Shown here piece by piece: positions 1 to 10,659 of a stretch of DNA of 64,000 nt (its first letter is position 1; each line of letters opens with the position of its first letter). This stretch comes from Morella rubra (Eukaryota; Streptophyta; Magnoliopsida; Fagales; Myricaceae). Under the pieces are notes generated by a model. The model was not told the DNA's origin. It searched no databases and saw only the letters and a program-made list of their open reading frames with translations. Where the stretch lies: the NCBI GenBank assembly GCA_003952965.2, contig CM025851.1:26177798-26241797 (forward strand), read 5' to 3'. Position numbers and translations under genes: made by a program.

Positions 1-62
1 ATCAGTTCAAATTTCAGATATTGTACAATGCTATAACACTGTGCATTATGCTTGGAATGCAG

Positions 63-230
63 GTTGAAAGCGAGGAGCCGAATAAAAACTACTTCTCGGT
101 GTTCTGGGTCATCCCCAAGTACATAACTGCATATTTGGAGTTGATCAGGAGTTTCATAATCCCATATATAAGGGGTCCAGACTACAAAGAAACTTTGTTA
201 ATGAAAATTTTAGGGCGTTTGGATTGGTGA
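63..230 (+). pseudogene. 3' terminal exon of OBL1-like lipase, copy A (frameshifted)
   Basis: This is the last exon of a class 3 lipase; the rest lies left of the window. The reading starts after an AG acceptor at 61-62 and runs VESEEPNKNYFSVFW..., then YLELIRSFIIPYIRGPDY, almost the same as the last exon of copy C (58475-58750). In OBL1-type lipases this stretch is the C-terminal tail after the alpha/beta hydrolase core. Around base 205 one base is missing relative to copy C (aaaatttta against aaaatcttta). The frame then ends early at 228-230 and loses the tail that contains the HSTQDYVN segment in copy C. The out-of-frame remainder can still be followed to about 330. Copy A is therefore probably a pseudogene, unless the deletion is a sequencing error. 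Confidence 0.8.
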
Positions 231-945
231 TTCCCTGGAGTAACCGCACATAGTACTCAAGATTATGTTAACGTCACCGATTGGGATCCCTTACGACCTC
301 TAAGACAACACAATCCAATTCATCAAAAAGTTCCTAAAGTTGACTGGTCCCCTAGGTCGCTATACACATCATCGACCTCAATTGCAGTGGCATACCGACT
401 CAAGAAGCAAGCTATTACTCAAAATTAATTTTGGTTATGTATTTCAAAATAATTAGCTAGCAAATTATGTGTGGTTGAAAAGATTTATATAGCTCTCCAT
501 TTATGCTCCAAACAATGTTCAATTTCAAGTTTTCTAGAAAAAAAATTATGGCTATTTTCTATTACAAGTGATTTGGCTTGCTAAGTTACGAATTATCAAA
601 ATATTATCTTTTTTCATGTTTTCTTACTTCTCGTCTTTTCTAGCCTTGATTAAATTTTTATTTTGGAGATGTAAGTTTCATTTACCGTTTGGAGGGTTGT
701 TCCAAGTTAAACTAAGGGTGTATTTTCTTAATAAAGTAATAAACAAGAATCTTGGTCGTATGTGGCTTGCACCCCGATAATGTGATGCCATGGTACTTTC
801 GAGGAAAGAGTAAGTAGTAAGTGAATGCATCGAAGTATCAACAGAAAAAATACCGTTGATAGGAGGCAGCCATACAAATCTGTCATTTCTGTTTGGTCTC
901 GGCATGATCCCTAGTCTCCAAAACTCTGACGTTGACCAATATTAT
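231..945. other. 3' flank of lipase copy A, duplicated at copy C
   Basis: No gene is seen. The sequence follows 58640-59385 closely (for example the tattttcttaataaagtaat stretch near 720 and the ccgttgata stretch near 852). The similarity stops near 945, where the two copies diverge into different material. It is the downstream part of the duplicated lipase unit. Confidence 0.75.
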
Positions 946-2165
946 TCGGGTTTGGGTTTGCCTACAAAGTGCTCTTCACAATCTGCTTGAGAGTCGGGTC
1001 TAATACTGTAGATCCTTCTGGGTATAAACACACTCAGTCATCCAATCATGAACCGTCGCAGCAAACTCATTAATCTGATGATCTTGCAATGCACCCTGAC
1101 TGTACAACAATTTCCTCCTTGACCGCTCCATACGGGTCACCTCTGTCAACCCACATGCTCAACAGATTGAAACGCCATTAGACGACCAAGTTGTAGTAAA
1201 AGAAAGCCGAGGCCCAACCTCGACTATACCCAATTTCAACCCTCCCTCTTCTTCTAAAGAAATCTCTCCGTGCCCAAATTCTCAAGCTCATAAGTAACCT
1301 GAAGAAGTCACCTAAGGTACAGAAAGCTTTTCATTCGACAGTCCAGAAGCAAGCCCAATATTGAAGCACTGCTAAGTTTTCAAACTGACAATCTGATTTG
1401 AGACTTTGGTTTGAACAGGCTTTAAAATCTACATGTTCTATTTCTGTTTCAGCGTCTATTTGCGTTAAGGGCAAAATGGACAATCCAAATGGTAAGTTGT
1501 CACGTGGACGGCATGTGGTTAATTTGTCGTGAGAAGTAACGGCAATTTGAGGTCCAGGGTGAAATCAACGTAAACATAACTTTGGAGTACTAATCTAACG
1601 AAATCGATAAAAGTAGGTGCAACTTAGAAATGACTCCAAAGTTCAGGGGTGCAAAGTGAATTTTCCCCCAATTATAATCTAAATAAATAAATGGATTATT
1701 AATTCTATTTATCTCTTTATCTAAAAATATGACTGTAGGTTAATCAATTCTAAATCAACAAATAGATACGGTAGAGAGATTATTAATAGAGAAGAGACTA
1801 GGTCACGTCAAAGGATTAGATCTTGAAAACCTTTAGGTATAATATACCATTAATTTTTACTTATGAAGAAACTATACAACATGATCTACAATAGGTTTTT
1901 CACCCCAAACCAAGAACCAAATCGAGGGGTTCAGTTCTCTGGTTCACCCAACCGACACACAGTCGGTTGGGGAGAATTAGCCGGACTGACTAGATTAGGT
2001 GGTTGGCCTAACTCCATTGGTGAGAGGCGGTGAGAGAGAGAGAGAAAAGACGCCAGCGGCGGGGTTGACTAGTGAGGCCGTGAGTGACGTGAAGGGGGAG
2101 GAGTTGTGAAGGGGAGGGGAGGGGAAAAAATTCAAACTTTCAAAGTGTGGGTTGAGGAGAGGCCC

Positions 2166-2188
2166 GGGGGGGGGGGGGGGGGGGGGGG
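2166..2188 (+). repeat. Homopolymer of 23 G
   Basis: An uninterrupted G run preceded by GGCCC and set in a purine-rich block. It could fold as a G-quadruplex, but it could also be of the wrong length because sequencers misread such runs. Confidence 0.95.
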
Positions 2189-2824
2189 TCATCTCACACC
2201 CCATAATTAAAAAAAAAGGGCGAAATTACCTGGGGCCCTCGGTTCGGTGCAGTTCGGTTATTGGGCCCCAAAACCGTGGGCCGATCCGAGGCCCTCGAGT
2301 TATGGAATTTTCTGGGCCACAGCCGAACCGGGCTACCTAAAACAGTCGGGCCCAATCAGTTTCGGCCCAAACCTATTCAACCTAATCTACAATAATAATA
2401 TAGCCTTTTGTAGTTTTATAATTTGGTTTTATATTGTTGAGTTATTGGTTAGATCTTTGTAGATTTTAGCTTGACTTTTGGTGTTTGATTGTAGTCGATC
2501 AAGTTTTATTGTTACTACAGTATTCTTCCGTCCCACGTGAGGATTTCTTAATAAATTTCGGACCTATCGCTGTCCTTTCATTAAAAAATAAAATAAAAAT
2601 TAGATCGAATTATATTAGGTATACCTGATCAAATAATATATGGTCGGCCCAATACTATAAAGAGTTTGGGGCTCAGTGACCTTCATAACCACCTCCATAG
2701 CCCATCAAGGAGATAAAATCCCTATGGCATTCCGTTGGGGTCCCGCCTCTCCTACTTAATAGTTTGCCCAACATGTGAATATTTTATTTCAAATGGAGGA
2801 GGAGGTGAAGTCGTGTGGTAGTAG

Positions 2825-2935
2825 GGTTCAAACTCAGATTTGTGTTCTGTTACCATTTGAAAATACCATTTATTCCAAAAATTTAATCTATTACGAAGAG
2901 AAAGATTTTATTATTTGAATTATATTTACTTCCTG
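2825..2935 (-). mobile_element. Degenerate TRIM-like remnant
   Basis: The order of blocks (caaactcag, then ttctgttaccat, then a terminal block ending in gattttattatttgaattata) parallels the right half of the TRIM at 27274-27551, including a decayed form of the minus-strand primer site (ctgttacca against ctgatacca). No second terminal repeat was found. It is probably an old relative of that family. Confidence 0.4.
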
Positions 2936-3148
2936 TTAAATCACTATCTATCCTAAAAATTAAGTTGTTAAAAAGATTTAAATTTTATTATTTATTTGAC
3001 ATTTTCAACGAATATAAACTAGAGTCTTCAATGTGATATTCATCACTGATTGCCCTTGCTTAGTTGCATACGGTCCATGTGATCTCTTTTATCACCTGAC
3101 GCGAGATGGCCAAACACAACAAGATGGATGCAAAGACGACTTAAAACA

Positions 3149-3518
3149 AAAGAAATATATTTTGCACCCTACAACTATATAGGTTATGACACTTTGCACA
3201 AATCTATTATTTTTGTTACATTACACCCATGATTTTCAGACTCTTCACAACCTCAATAATTTTTTTTTTTGTCAATTTACATGGAAAATAATTTTTTGTC
3301 GTGTGAAATGACAATTATATCCATATAATATTTATGACATAGACCATTTTATGGGGATAAAATCTTAATTTTAGATGTAAAAAAGTCAATTTGAACTAAG
3401 GATGCAAAGTATTTGAAATCAATAGTTGTGGATGTAATGTGATAAAAATAATAGTTAGAGTATAAAGTGTCAAGACTCAATAGTTAGAGGGTGAAAAAGG
3501 TATAAAATTCTCTTGCAC
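3149..3518. mobile_element. MITE-like inverted-repeat element
   Basis: The left arm (tttgcaccctacaactat, then cactttgcac, then gttacattacaccc) is mirrored on the other strand by the right arm (gatgcaaagtatttg, then gatgtaatgtgataaaaata, then agagggtgaaaaagg). The arms are about 110 bp and imperfect, flanking about 150 bp of AT-rich sequence with no ORF. Size and structure fit a MITE, perhaps of Mutator type. No clean target duplication was found, so the ends are approximate. Confidence 0.55.
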
Positions 3519-4221
3519 TTTACTTCAACTGCTTGCCGACGTGTAACATTTCTTATATCAACCCTTCTACATGGACTCTTTGGCTAATGTTCAATTGCAT
3601 GTATTTAATTTAACACACTTTCTTGTCAAAGTAACTGCTTGAATTTAGACAAAATTAGCTCCCTTGGGATTGATATTTTAATTTTTAGATGGTCCATAGG
3701 ATTCAATCCGCGTGAATCCCTGAGGTAATCCCATTACATTTTCTGCACAAGATTTGAAGCGATCGATGTATCTAGATACAACTTTTCCTAGATATATCCA
3801 AGTTTATTATAGGAAAAATCCCAAGTCATTTCCTTAGGGATAAAAGTGCTACCAATAGGATATTCCCAGAAAGAGTACAGAAATGTAATCGAAGAAAGAT
3901 TATTTTAATTTTACTTTGTGAGTTGTGATTTGAACAGTTTGTGAATGGTTCTATTTAAAAAAGAATTTCATATTGGCTAAAACGACAAAAGAACTAAAAC
4001 GAACTTAATGTAAAAGTGAGTGAAAACAGAAATAAACTGGCTTGGACCGTTGAGCTAGGATTATTCGAATTCCACCTTGAATGCTTGCAATTGATTAACT
4101 GATCAATCACTGCTCTCTTCAAGTCACAATAATCGGATAATGCAAATTTAAAGAACAACTATCAACATAAGAAATTACTTGCTGGAGTTTGTGCTTTTTA
4201 CCTTGAACAGAGATAACTGAC
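3519..4221. other. Spacer with no gene seen
   Basis: AT-rich sequence without convincing coding potential. It may include the 3' untranslated part of the minus-strand LINE fragment that begins beyond it, but no poly(A) tail of that LINE was located. Confidence 0.5.
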
Positions 4222-4557
4222 TTAAGCATTCCATGTGCTTTCAATCAACATAAAATCTAAAGGACTCACAATGTTTCTCTTCACCAGGACACAAAACAGG
4301 TTTGGAGGTAACGCAATGCCCTTAGACCCCAAATAGCATATATGCAACCAGTACAGCAGGGAGCACCAAGAATTCCAGGGTGGTCTAAGGATATCAAGAG
4401 GAAATTCCATCCGTTAACTCTGCCCCAGCTAAGCATAGAAGCTCGAAATTCTTTGAGGCAGCAGATGCTATTTTTAACCAGAGAAATAACGTCGTTGAGA
4501 ACATGCACCAGTACTCTATGGGCTCCCCTGCCAAAGGCTCTAGTACTACGTCTCTTC

Positions 4558-4794
4558 TATTAAAGCAATTGACTAGCTGCTGATATTTTGGGATCCTGTA
4601 CAGCTACTAACGTGATTCTAGGAATCACTTATTTTCAGGAGCTTGATTCTAGTTCACTAGGATTACGCCAACGCTTTTGTATAGCCTAGCTTTGTGCCGT
4701 TATTCCATTTACAGCAATCTTGTGTAACTATATTTAGTCTCCTCTGTTAATGAAATATTTACATCACGATTTCATACAATTATCAAATCCTTTA
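4558..4794 (+). repeat. 5' LTR of the copia element
   Basis: 237 bp, aligned without gaps to the 3' LTR, with terminal dinucleotides TA and TA. Four of the six differences are G in the 5' LTR against A in the 3' LTR. Confidence 0.93.
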
Positions 4795-4806
4795 TGGTAT
4801 CAGAGC
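4795..4806 (+). promoter_or_regulatory. Copia primer-binding site (initiator tRNA-Met type)
   Basis: TGGTATCAGAGC lies immediately after the 5' LTR. It is complementary to the 3' end of plant initiator methionine tRNA, the usual minus-strand primer of copia elements. Confidence 0.92.
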
Positions 4807-4843
4807 CATTCTAGTCTCTCACGAGCATTCCTTTTCTTTCACC

Positions 4844-7800
4844 ATGTCTCAAGACGGCCCCACCCCCAGTGTTACCCCTCAGCCCACCCCACACCCCACC
4901 TTCTACGGAAGCTCCCCTGGTAGCTGTTAACACCGCCAGTCAGCTTCCCTTCAAACTCACTGGACCCAACTATCCTTCTTGGCGTGCCCAATTCATCACC
5001 TTATTGATTGGTTATGATCTCCTCGGATATATTGATGGCACTCTTGTTTGCCCATCACGTACTGCATCATCCTCCTCGGCCTCTCCTTCCTACCTTCACT
5101 AGTATCGGCAGGATAAGCTCCTTCTCCACGCTATCTTTGCGTCGGTCTCTGAAAGTGTCATGCCTCTTATTGCCATAGCTGACACCTCCAAAGAAGCTTG
5201 GGACAAACTTGCACGTTTGTTTGCCAATCGTTCCCGAACCCGAGTTATGCAACTCAAGGAAACTCTTACCTTGAGTCAACGTGGTGATCGTTCTATATCC
5301 GACTACCTTCAATTTTTCAAATCTCTCGCTGATGAACTCGCCTTGATTGATTCCACTCTCTCCAATGATGATCTGACTTTGCATATCCTCAACGGTCTTG
5401 CCCCTAATTTTTGTGATATCGTGGCTCCTATTCGGACCCGCGAAACCTCCCTCACCTTTGAAGAGCTTCATGATCTTCTTCTAGGCCATGAGGCCTATCT
5501 CAAACGACTGGACACTGCCTCATCCACCATGGTTGCCACTGCCAACTCCACTTATCGCAAGCCTCCCACTTCCTCTAAAAATAATAATAATCGCAGGAAC
5601 TCTGGTAAGCGCTCCAATTCTCGTAAATCTGACTCTCGCCCCACTGTGATCTGTCAGTTTTGTGAGAAGCAAGGCCACACCGCCAAACAATGCTACCAGC
5701 TCAAACCTTGCGATGCCGTGGTCAATTGTGCCACTTCCAATGGCAGTGACAACAAATGGCTCCTTGACTCCGCTGCTTCACACAACATCACCTCTGATCT
5801 GTCCAATCTCAACCTTCACTCCGAATATGATGGGTAGGATGAAGTTGTCATTGGGGATGGTACAGGTTTGGCTGTAACTCATGTTGGTTCTACCCATCTT
5901 CCCTACTCTTCCGGTACCTTTGTCCTTAATGACGTTCTGTGTGTTCGTTCCATTAAAAAAAATCTCATTTCCATTCATAGTTTCACCTCCTCTAATAATG
6001 TTTCTGTTGAGTTTAAACCTTGTTCCTTTCTTGTTAAGGATCTGATCACGGGGGCGCCTCTCTTCGCGGTAAAAGTGCTGCTGGTGTCTATCCTTTGCCC
6101 GCCATGTGGCGTACCAGCTTTGCCAATGCCACTTTGCTCTCTGGGACTCGAGTTTCCTCTGACCGTTGGCATAGTCGCTTAGGCCACCCTGCTGCGAAAG
6201 TCTTGGCTTCTATCATCCAGTCTCATTCTCTCCCCGTGTGTTCCTCCAAATCAACGACTCTGTGTCCTTCCTGCCACCTCAATAAAGCCCATCAGTTACC
6301 CTTCAACTCCACATCTCTTGTTAGCTCCTCTCCTCTAGAGTATCTGTATGCTGATGTATGGGGTCCAGCCCCAGTTGTTGACACTAATGGGTACAAGTAT
6401 TATGTTCTCTTTGTGGATCATTTTATAAAATATTGTTGGTTGTTTCCTCTTTTTCGCAAGTCTAATGTTGCTGCCGTTTTTACCCAACTTCTCACCATGT
6501 TGGAACGACACTTTACCTTGAAACTGAAAAATATATACACTGATAATGGAGGTGAATTTATCACCCTTCGCCCTTACCTCACAAAACACGGTATTGGCCA
6601 CTTTACCACAGCTCCTCATACCCCGCAACAAAATGGTACCTCTAGCACCGTCATCGCCACATTATTGAAACTTGCAGAACCCTCCTTCACCAAGCCCACA
6701 TGCCTCCCTCTTGTTGGGTCTTCGCCATCAAAACCGTCGTCTACTTGATCAATAGACTCCCCTCTTCTGCTCTCAATAATCTTAGTCCCTTCGAAAAGCT
6801 ATTTCAGCGCCCTCCAAACTACCTCAAGTTGCGTTCCTTTGGCTGCTTGTGTTACCCGTGGCTCAAACCCTATCTCTCTCATAAACTCCAACCTCGTTCC
6901 CTTCCTTGTGTGTTTTTTGGCTACTCCTCCACTCAAAGTGCCTATCTCTGCCTTTATCAACCCATAAATCGGATCTATGTGTCTCGCCACATCACATTTG
7001 ATGAAGCTGTTTATCCCTTCCCCACTTCTTCCCCCCTTGTAGCCTCCCTCCCTCCGGGTCCCGATGGCTCTATTGCAGATGTGCTCTTTATTCTGCCGTG
7101 GCTTCCCTAGGAACCACCAGCACCTTCACCTGCGGCGCCCTCCCTGGTCCCTCCTTCAGGTACGGATTCTTTATCTCCTCCTGCTCTCTCTCTAGACCTC
7201 TTGGTAGCACCTTCCTCCCCCTCTCCGGAGTTAATACCTGCCCCTCCCCCTCCCCCCCTTCGACCCCATCCCATGGTCACTCGTTCCATGAACAACATCT
7301 TCAAACCCAAACAGCTCTACATGGTCACTAAGCACCCTCTCCCTGAACCCATAGAGCCCACTTGTGTGTCCCAAGCTATCTCTGATCCTCACTGGCACCA
7401 AGCTATGTCAGACGAATTCAACGCCTTGGTTCGCCATGGCACTTGGATTTTGGTCCCCCTTCATCCCTCTTAGAATACTGTTGGCAACAAATGGATCTTT
7501 CGTGTTAAACGTCGTCCCAATGGCACTATTGACTGCTTCAAAGCTCGCCTCATGGCCAAAGGCTTCCACCAGTAACCCGGCATTGACTACAAGGAGACAT
7601 TCAGCCCTGTTGTCAAGCCCACCACCATCCGCCTGTTGCTCTCCCTTGCCCTTCAAAACAGTTGGTCCATCCATCAACTAGATGTGAACAACGCCTTTCT
7701 ACATGGCAAGCTCGATGCAGATGTCTTTATGACTCAGCCTGCTGGGTTTGTTGACAGCTCTCACCCCTCCTACGTGTGCAAGCTTCAACACTCTCTTTAT

Positions 7801-8774
7801 GGGCTTAAACAGGCACCTCGTGTGTGGTACATGGCTCTTTGAGGTACTCTTCTTCGCCTTGGTTTCACCAACTCTCGTGCTGACAGTTCTTTGTTTATCT
7901 ACAATACAGCAGGTGTTTTGGCCTACATTCTGGTCTATGTCGATGACCTTCTCCTTATGGGGAACACCCCCTCTTTCATTCATGATGTGGTGCGTCAACT
8001 CGAACTAGAGTTCTCTCTCAAAGATCTCCTACCTCTCACCTACTTCTTGGGCATTGAGGTTGTTCAAACTCCCTTTGGCCTCTTCCTTACTCAGCAAGGC
8101 TATGTGCGTGACCTTCTTCAATGCACATAGATGGAAGGTGCCAAAAATTTTCCGCACCCCTCTTTCCACCAACGTCAAACTCCACCTCAACGACGGCTCT
8201 CCCTCCTTTGACAGCACTGAATTTCGCAAGGTGATTGGCGCCCTCCAGTATCTTTCCTTCACTCGGCCTGACATCAGCTTCGCTACCAACAAGCTTGCCC
8301 AGTTGTCAAGAAGAGTGAACCTCTACCACTGCCTACCTTGTCTTCCTTGGCTCCAACTTGGTCTCCTGGCGCACTCGCAAGCAGAAGGCTGTCGCTCGTT
8401 CCTCCACCGAAGCGGAGTATCGCGCCCTTGCCGCTGCTGCCTCTGAAGTTGCCTGGCTTACTTCATTCCTTGCTGAAATTGGTGTTTGTCTTCCTAAGCC
8501 TCCTTCCCTGCTCTGTGACAACATTGGTGCTACTCATTTAAGCTTGAATCCTGTCATGCACTCTCGCATGAAACATATCGCCATTGACCTGCACTTTGTT
8601 CGTGACTACGTCAACAAAGGTCTTCTCTCCGTGTCTCATGTGCACACTCAGGATCAACTTGTAGATCTCTTAACCAAAGCATTATCTCACTCTCGGTTCC
8701 AACTCTTGTGCTCCAAGATTGGCATTGCTAATCGCACCTACGTCTTCTGGGGGCATATTAAAGCAATTGACTAG
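4844..8774 (+). pseudogene. Copia gag-pol polyprotein, decayed
   Basis: Domains in order: a gag region with FKLTGPNYPSWRAQF (about 4940) and the UBN2-type core (5160-5510); a CCHC zinc knuckle CQFCEKQGHTAKQC (about 5652); protease WLLDSAASHN (about 5757), with Ala where copia proteases usually have Gly after Asp-Ser; integrase with HSRLGHP, the zinc-finger Cys pair CPSCH, YADVWGP and YTDNGGEF (6165-6560); reverse transcriptase with [11 protein letters not shown] and YVDD (7936-7947); and RNase H (8358-8700). Lesions include an early frame break in gag, in-frame stops (near 5101, 5837, 7471, 7574, 7840, 8128), several at CAG/CAA/CGA-type codons as expected from C-to-T decay, a frameshift at about 6643 that removes the third catalytic acid of integrase, and an in-frame-scale deletion near 8305-8325 joining the RT end to the RNase H domain. 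It cannot encode a working polyprotein. Confidence 0.92.
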
Positions 8775-8992
8775 CTGCTGATATTTTGAGATCCTGTACA
8801 GCTACTAACGTGATTCTAGGAATCACTTATTTTCAGAAGCTTGATTCTAGTTCACTAGGATTACACCAACGCTTTTGTATAGCCTAACTTTGTGCCGTTA
8901 TTCCATTTACAGCAATCCTCTGTAACTATATTTAGTCTCCTCTGTTAATGAAATATTTACATCACGATTTCATACAATTATCAAATCCTTTA
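8756..8992 (+). repeat. 3' LTR of the copia element
   Basis: 237 bp, starting TATTAAAG and ending CCTTTA, preceded by the purine-rich ctgggggca (8747-8755) that probably served as polypurine tract, and followed by the TCTTC duplication. Confidence 0.93.
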
Positions 8993-9208
8993 TCTTCTTC
9001 CAAATAGAATGCACAGCAGCAGCAAGCAAAACTCTCCTAGTAGTACTAATCAGTGACATGCCCTTAAACTCCGTAGTCGCCCATTGGATCAAATCATTGT
9101 AGTTTGTATAAGTCCTAGCGACCAAGTACTTATCTCACCAAATACACCAAATTCTGTTGGAGAAATGACAAGCGAAGAATAAATGATTCAAATCTTCAGC
9201 ACCTTCTG

Positions 9209-10433
9209 TATCTTTTTTTCCTAAGCAAGTACTATCTTTCTTTAAAGTCAAGTATATATGTAGCTTTCTTTTTTATACTATTTCCCTAAAGTGACAGGAA
9301 TGATGTGCGGGACACTTTCTAAAACGTGACATAGCTTTCAAATTAAAAATGTATTGATCAGCAATTATAGGGCCAGCTCATAGATATGGCAATTTTGGCG
9401 ATAGCCTAGCTATATATGGTCGTCCCTGTGAAGCATATAAAATACCTTATAAATATATTATGTGTAGGGGTGATTAAAGGTGATGTATATAAAATACCTT
9501 AAAATATATTCCGTTCAGGGGAAATTAAAGGTGATGTAGGTGATGGTTTTGTCAAAAATGGCACAGTCACCAAAAAGGACTGTGCCCAAATATTGGTACT
9601 AGCACCGGCACCGGATGGCAACAATAACTGGCCTTACCGGTGACGGTTTGACGGTTATAGTACACGGTAACTAACGGGGTAGGTTTTTCGGCCTTAGGAA
9701 GAGATTGCTACCATCGAGGCCCAACAAAAAGAAGGAAGAGTACAAGATGAAAAAAGACAGGCTAAGGCCCATTTTGGTATTAGTAAAGCCCACGTTGCCT
9801 CTAATTCAATAAGAAAGGAGGGGGAAACAACCCTCTTAATGGCAGGTCACATCCAACTTGGCAGAGAAGCCGACGGGGAGAGCTAATCATCTTATTCCTT
9901 GACAGAAACGATAATGTGGAGAATAATATAAGCTCCCATAATAAATGTGGGACAGAGGCAGCCCAGGGCTCTACCGTCATCCCAGGACCAATGAGAAAGC
10001 AGGAAAGGGGCGCTAGTTGGCCCAGGTCCAACGGGAAGGGGGTAGAGGATAAAAAAGCGGGACAGAGAGAAGAGAGGGGTAAGTCCTTCTTCTCTAAGAA
10101 AGAACCAGTAAATAAAAGATACAAAGAGAAAATATGGCTATTAACAAAGGCATCAGAGATATCCTCCTATGGGGAGGACCCTATGTCCTGGCTTGTTTTC
10201 TTTGCTTGTAGGAGAAAGAAGCGTTCTAGCCTTTTAGCCCGTCCCAAGCACTTGGTGTTTGACCAGGCTCCCTCGGGCTCTTAGCCTAGTACACTTTTGT
10301 GATAGGCCAATTAAATTTGGCTTTATCATCAGTAACTGTCCCACCCTTGTCAGCCACAAAAAATCAAAAATCAAGCAATCACAAAAGAATCAAAACCATA
10401 GCCGTGCTTATGCACAAAGAAAACGGGATCCCA
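9209..10433. other. Lipase-unit flank and spacer
   Basis: 9210-9470 matches 39430-39690, downstream of lipase copy B (shared tactatctttctttaaagtc and the aaagtgacagg block), so it belongs to the duplicated unit. 9540-10433 has no recognised gene. The open frame at 9916-10284 is lysine-rich and resembles nothing I know; its base composition and the nearby ataaaaaagcggg and cctcgggctcttagcc words look more like a decayed LTR. Confidence 0.5.
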
Positions 10434-10640
10434 CACTACTAGAAAATTGACTTTTAGTGACAAAATTTTCGGTGACGAATTGAATTTCGTCACTAAAAGT
10501 CAATTTTTATTGACAAAATGTTATTTTCGTCACAAAAAGATTTTTTTGTGACGAAATTACTTTTCGTCACCAATTTCGTCACTAAAGGTTTTATTTGTGA
10601 CGAAATAAAATTGTTGTCACTAAAAGTTAATCTTTTGGTG
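10434..10640 (+). repeat. CACTA-1 left terminal inverted repeat and subterminal hairpins
   Basis: About 28 bp pair with the right end (22329-22356). The following 180 bp contain several copies of ttttagtgacgaaa and its complement, giving strong local fold-back. The right side has the same words at 22195-22345. Confidence 0.85.
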
Positions 10641-10659
10641 ACGGAAAGTTTCGTCACCC

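Larger units (their letters stand above)
946..3148. other. Spacer with no gene seen
   Basis: No supported coding region. It holds a perfect 9-bp stem hairpin (cccaaccga and tcggttggg, about 1947-1971), a purine-rich GA tract (2030-2050), a 23-base G run (2166-2188), and a stretch rich in GGTTCGG and GGGCCC words (2220-2370) of the kind found in non-autonomous DNA elements. A TRIM-like remnant lies at its right end. Confidence 0.6.
4558..8992 (+). mobile_element. Ty1/copia retrotransposon with TA...TA LTR ends
   Basis: A 4.4 kb element with two 237-bp LTRs (4558-4794 and 8756-8992) and a 5-bp target duplication TCTTC (4553-4557 and 8993-8997). A primer-binding site lies directly after the 5' LTR, a G-rich polypurine stretch before the 3' LTR, and a decayed gag-pol frame between. 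The LTRs begin TATTAAAG and end AATCCTTTA instead of the usual TG...CA. By eye they differ at 6 of 237 positions, so insertion was fairly recent on an evolutionary scale. The element lies inside a minus-strand LINE fragment. The domain order PR-INT-RT-RH places it in copia. Confidence 0.93.
4222..9208 (-). pseudogene. L1-type LINE ORF2 C-terminal fragment, split by a copia element
   Basis: Minus-strand reading of 9200-8998 gives EDLNHLFFACHFSNRIWCIW, the typical zinc-binding zf-RVT end of plant L1 LINE reverse transcriptases, then RRVLLAAAVHSIW. The reading resumes beyond the copia insertion (4557 downward) with VLNDVISLVKNSICCLKEF and related LINE C-terminal sequence. The two halves are separated exactly by the copia element and its TCTTC target duplication. 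The reverse transcriptase and endonuclease parts are absent, as expected for a 5'-truncated LINE. The right limit near 9208 is where homology to the copy B lipase flank begins. Frames are broken, so it is a dead fragment. Confidence 0.7.

Noticed and set aside
7107..7310. Gly- and Arg-rich minus-strand frame
   Set aside because: Antisense of the proline-rich linker between integrase and reverse transcriptase of the copia element.
9916..10284. Open frame of 122 codons as a host gene
   Set aside because: Low-complexity charged sequence with no known motif and no promoter. It lies in decayed repeat-like DNA.
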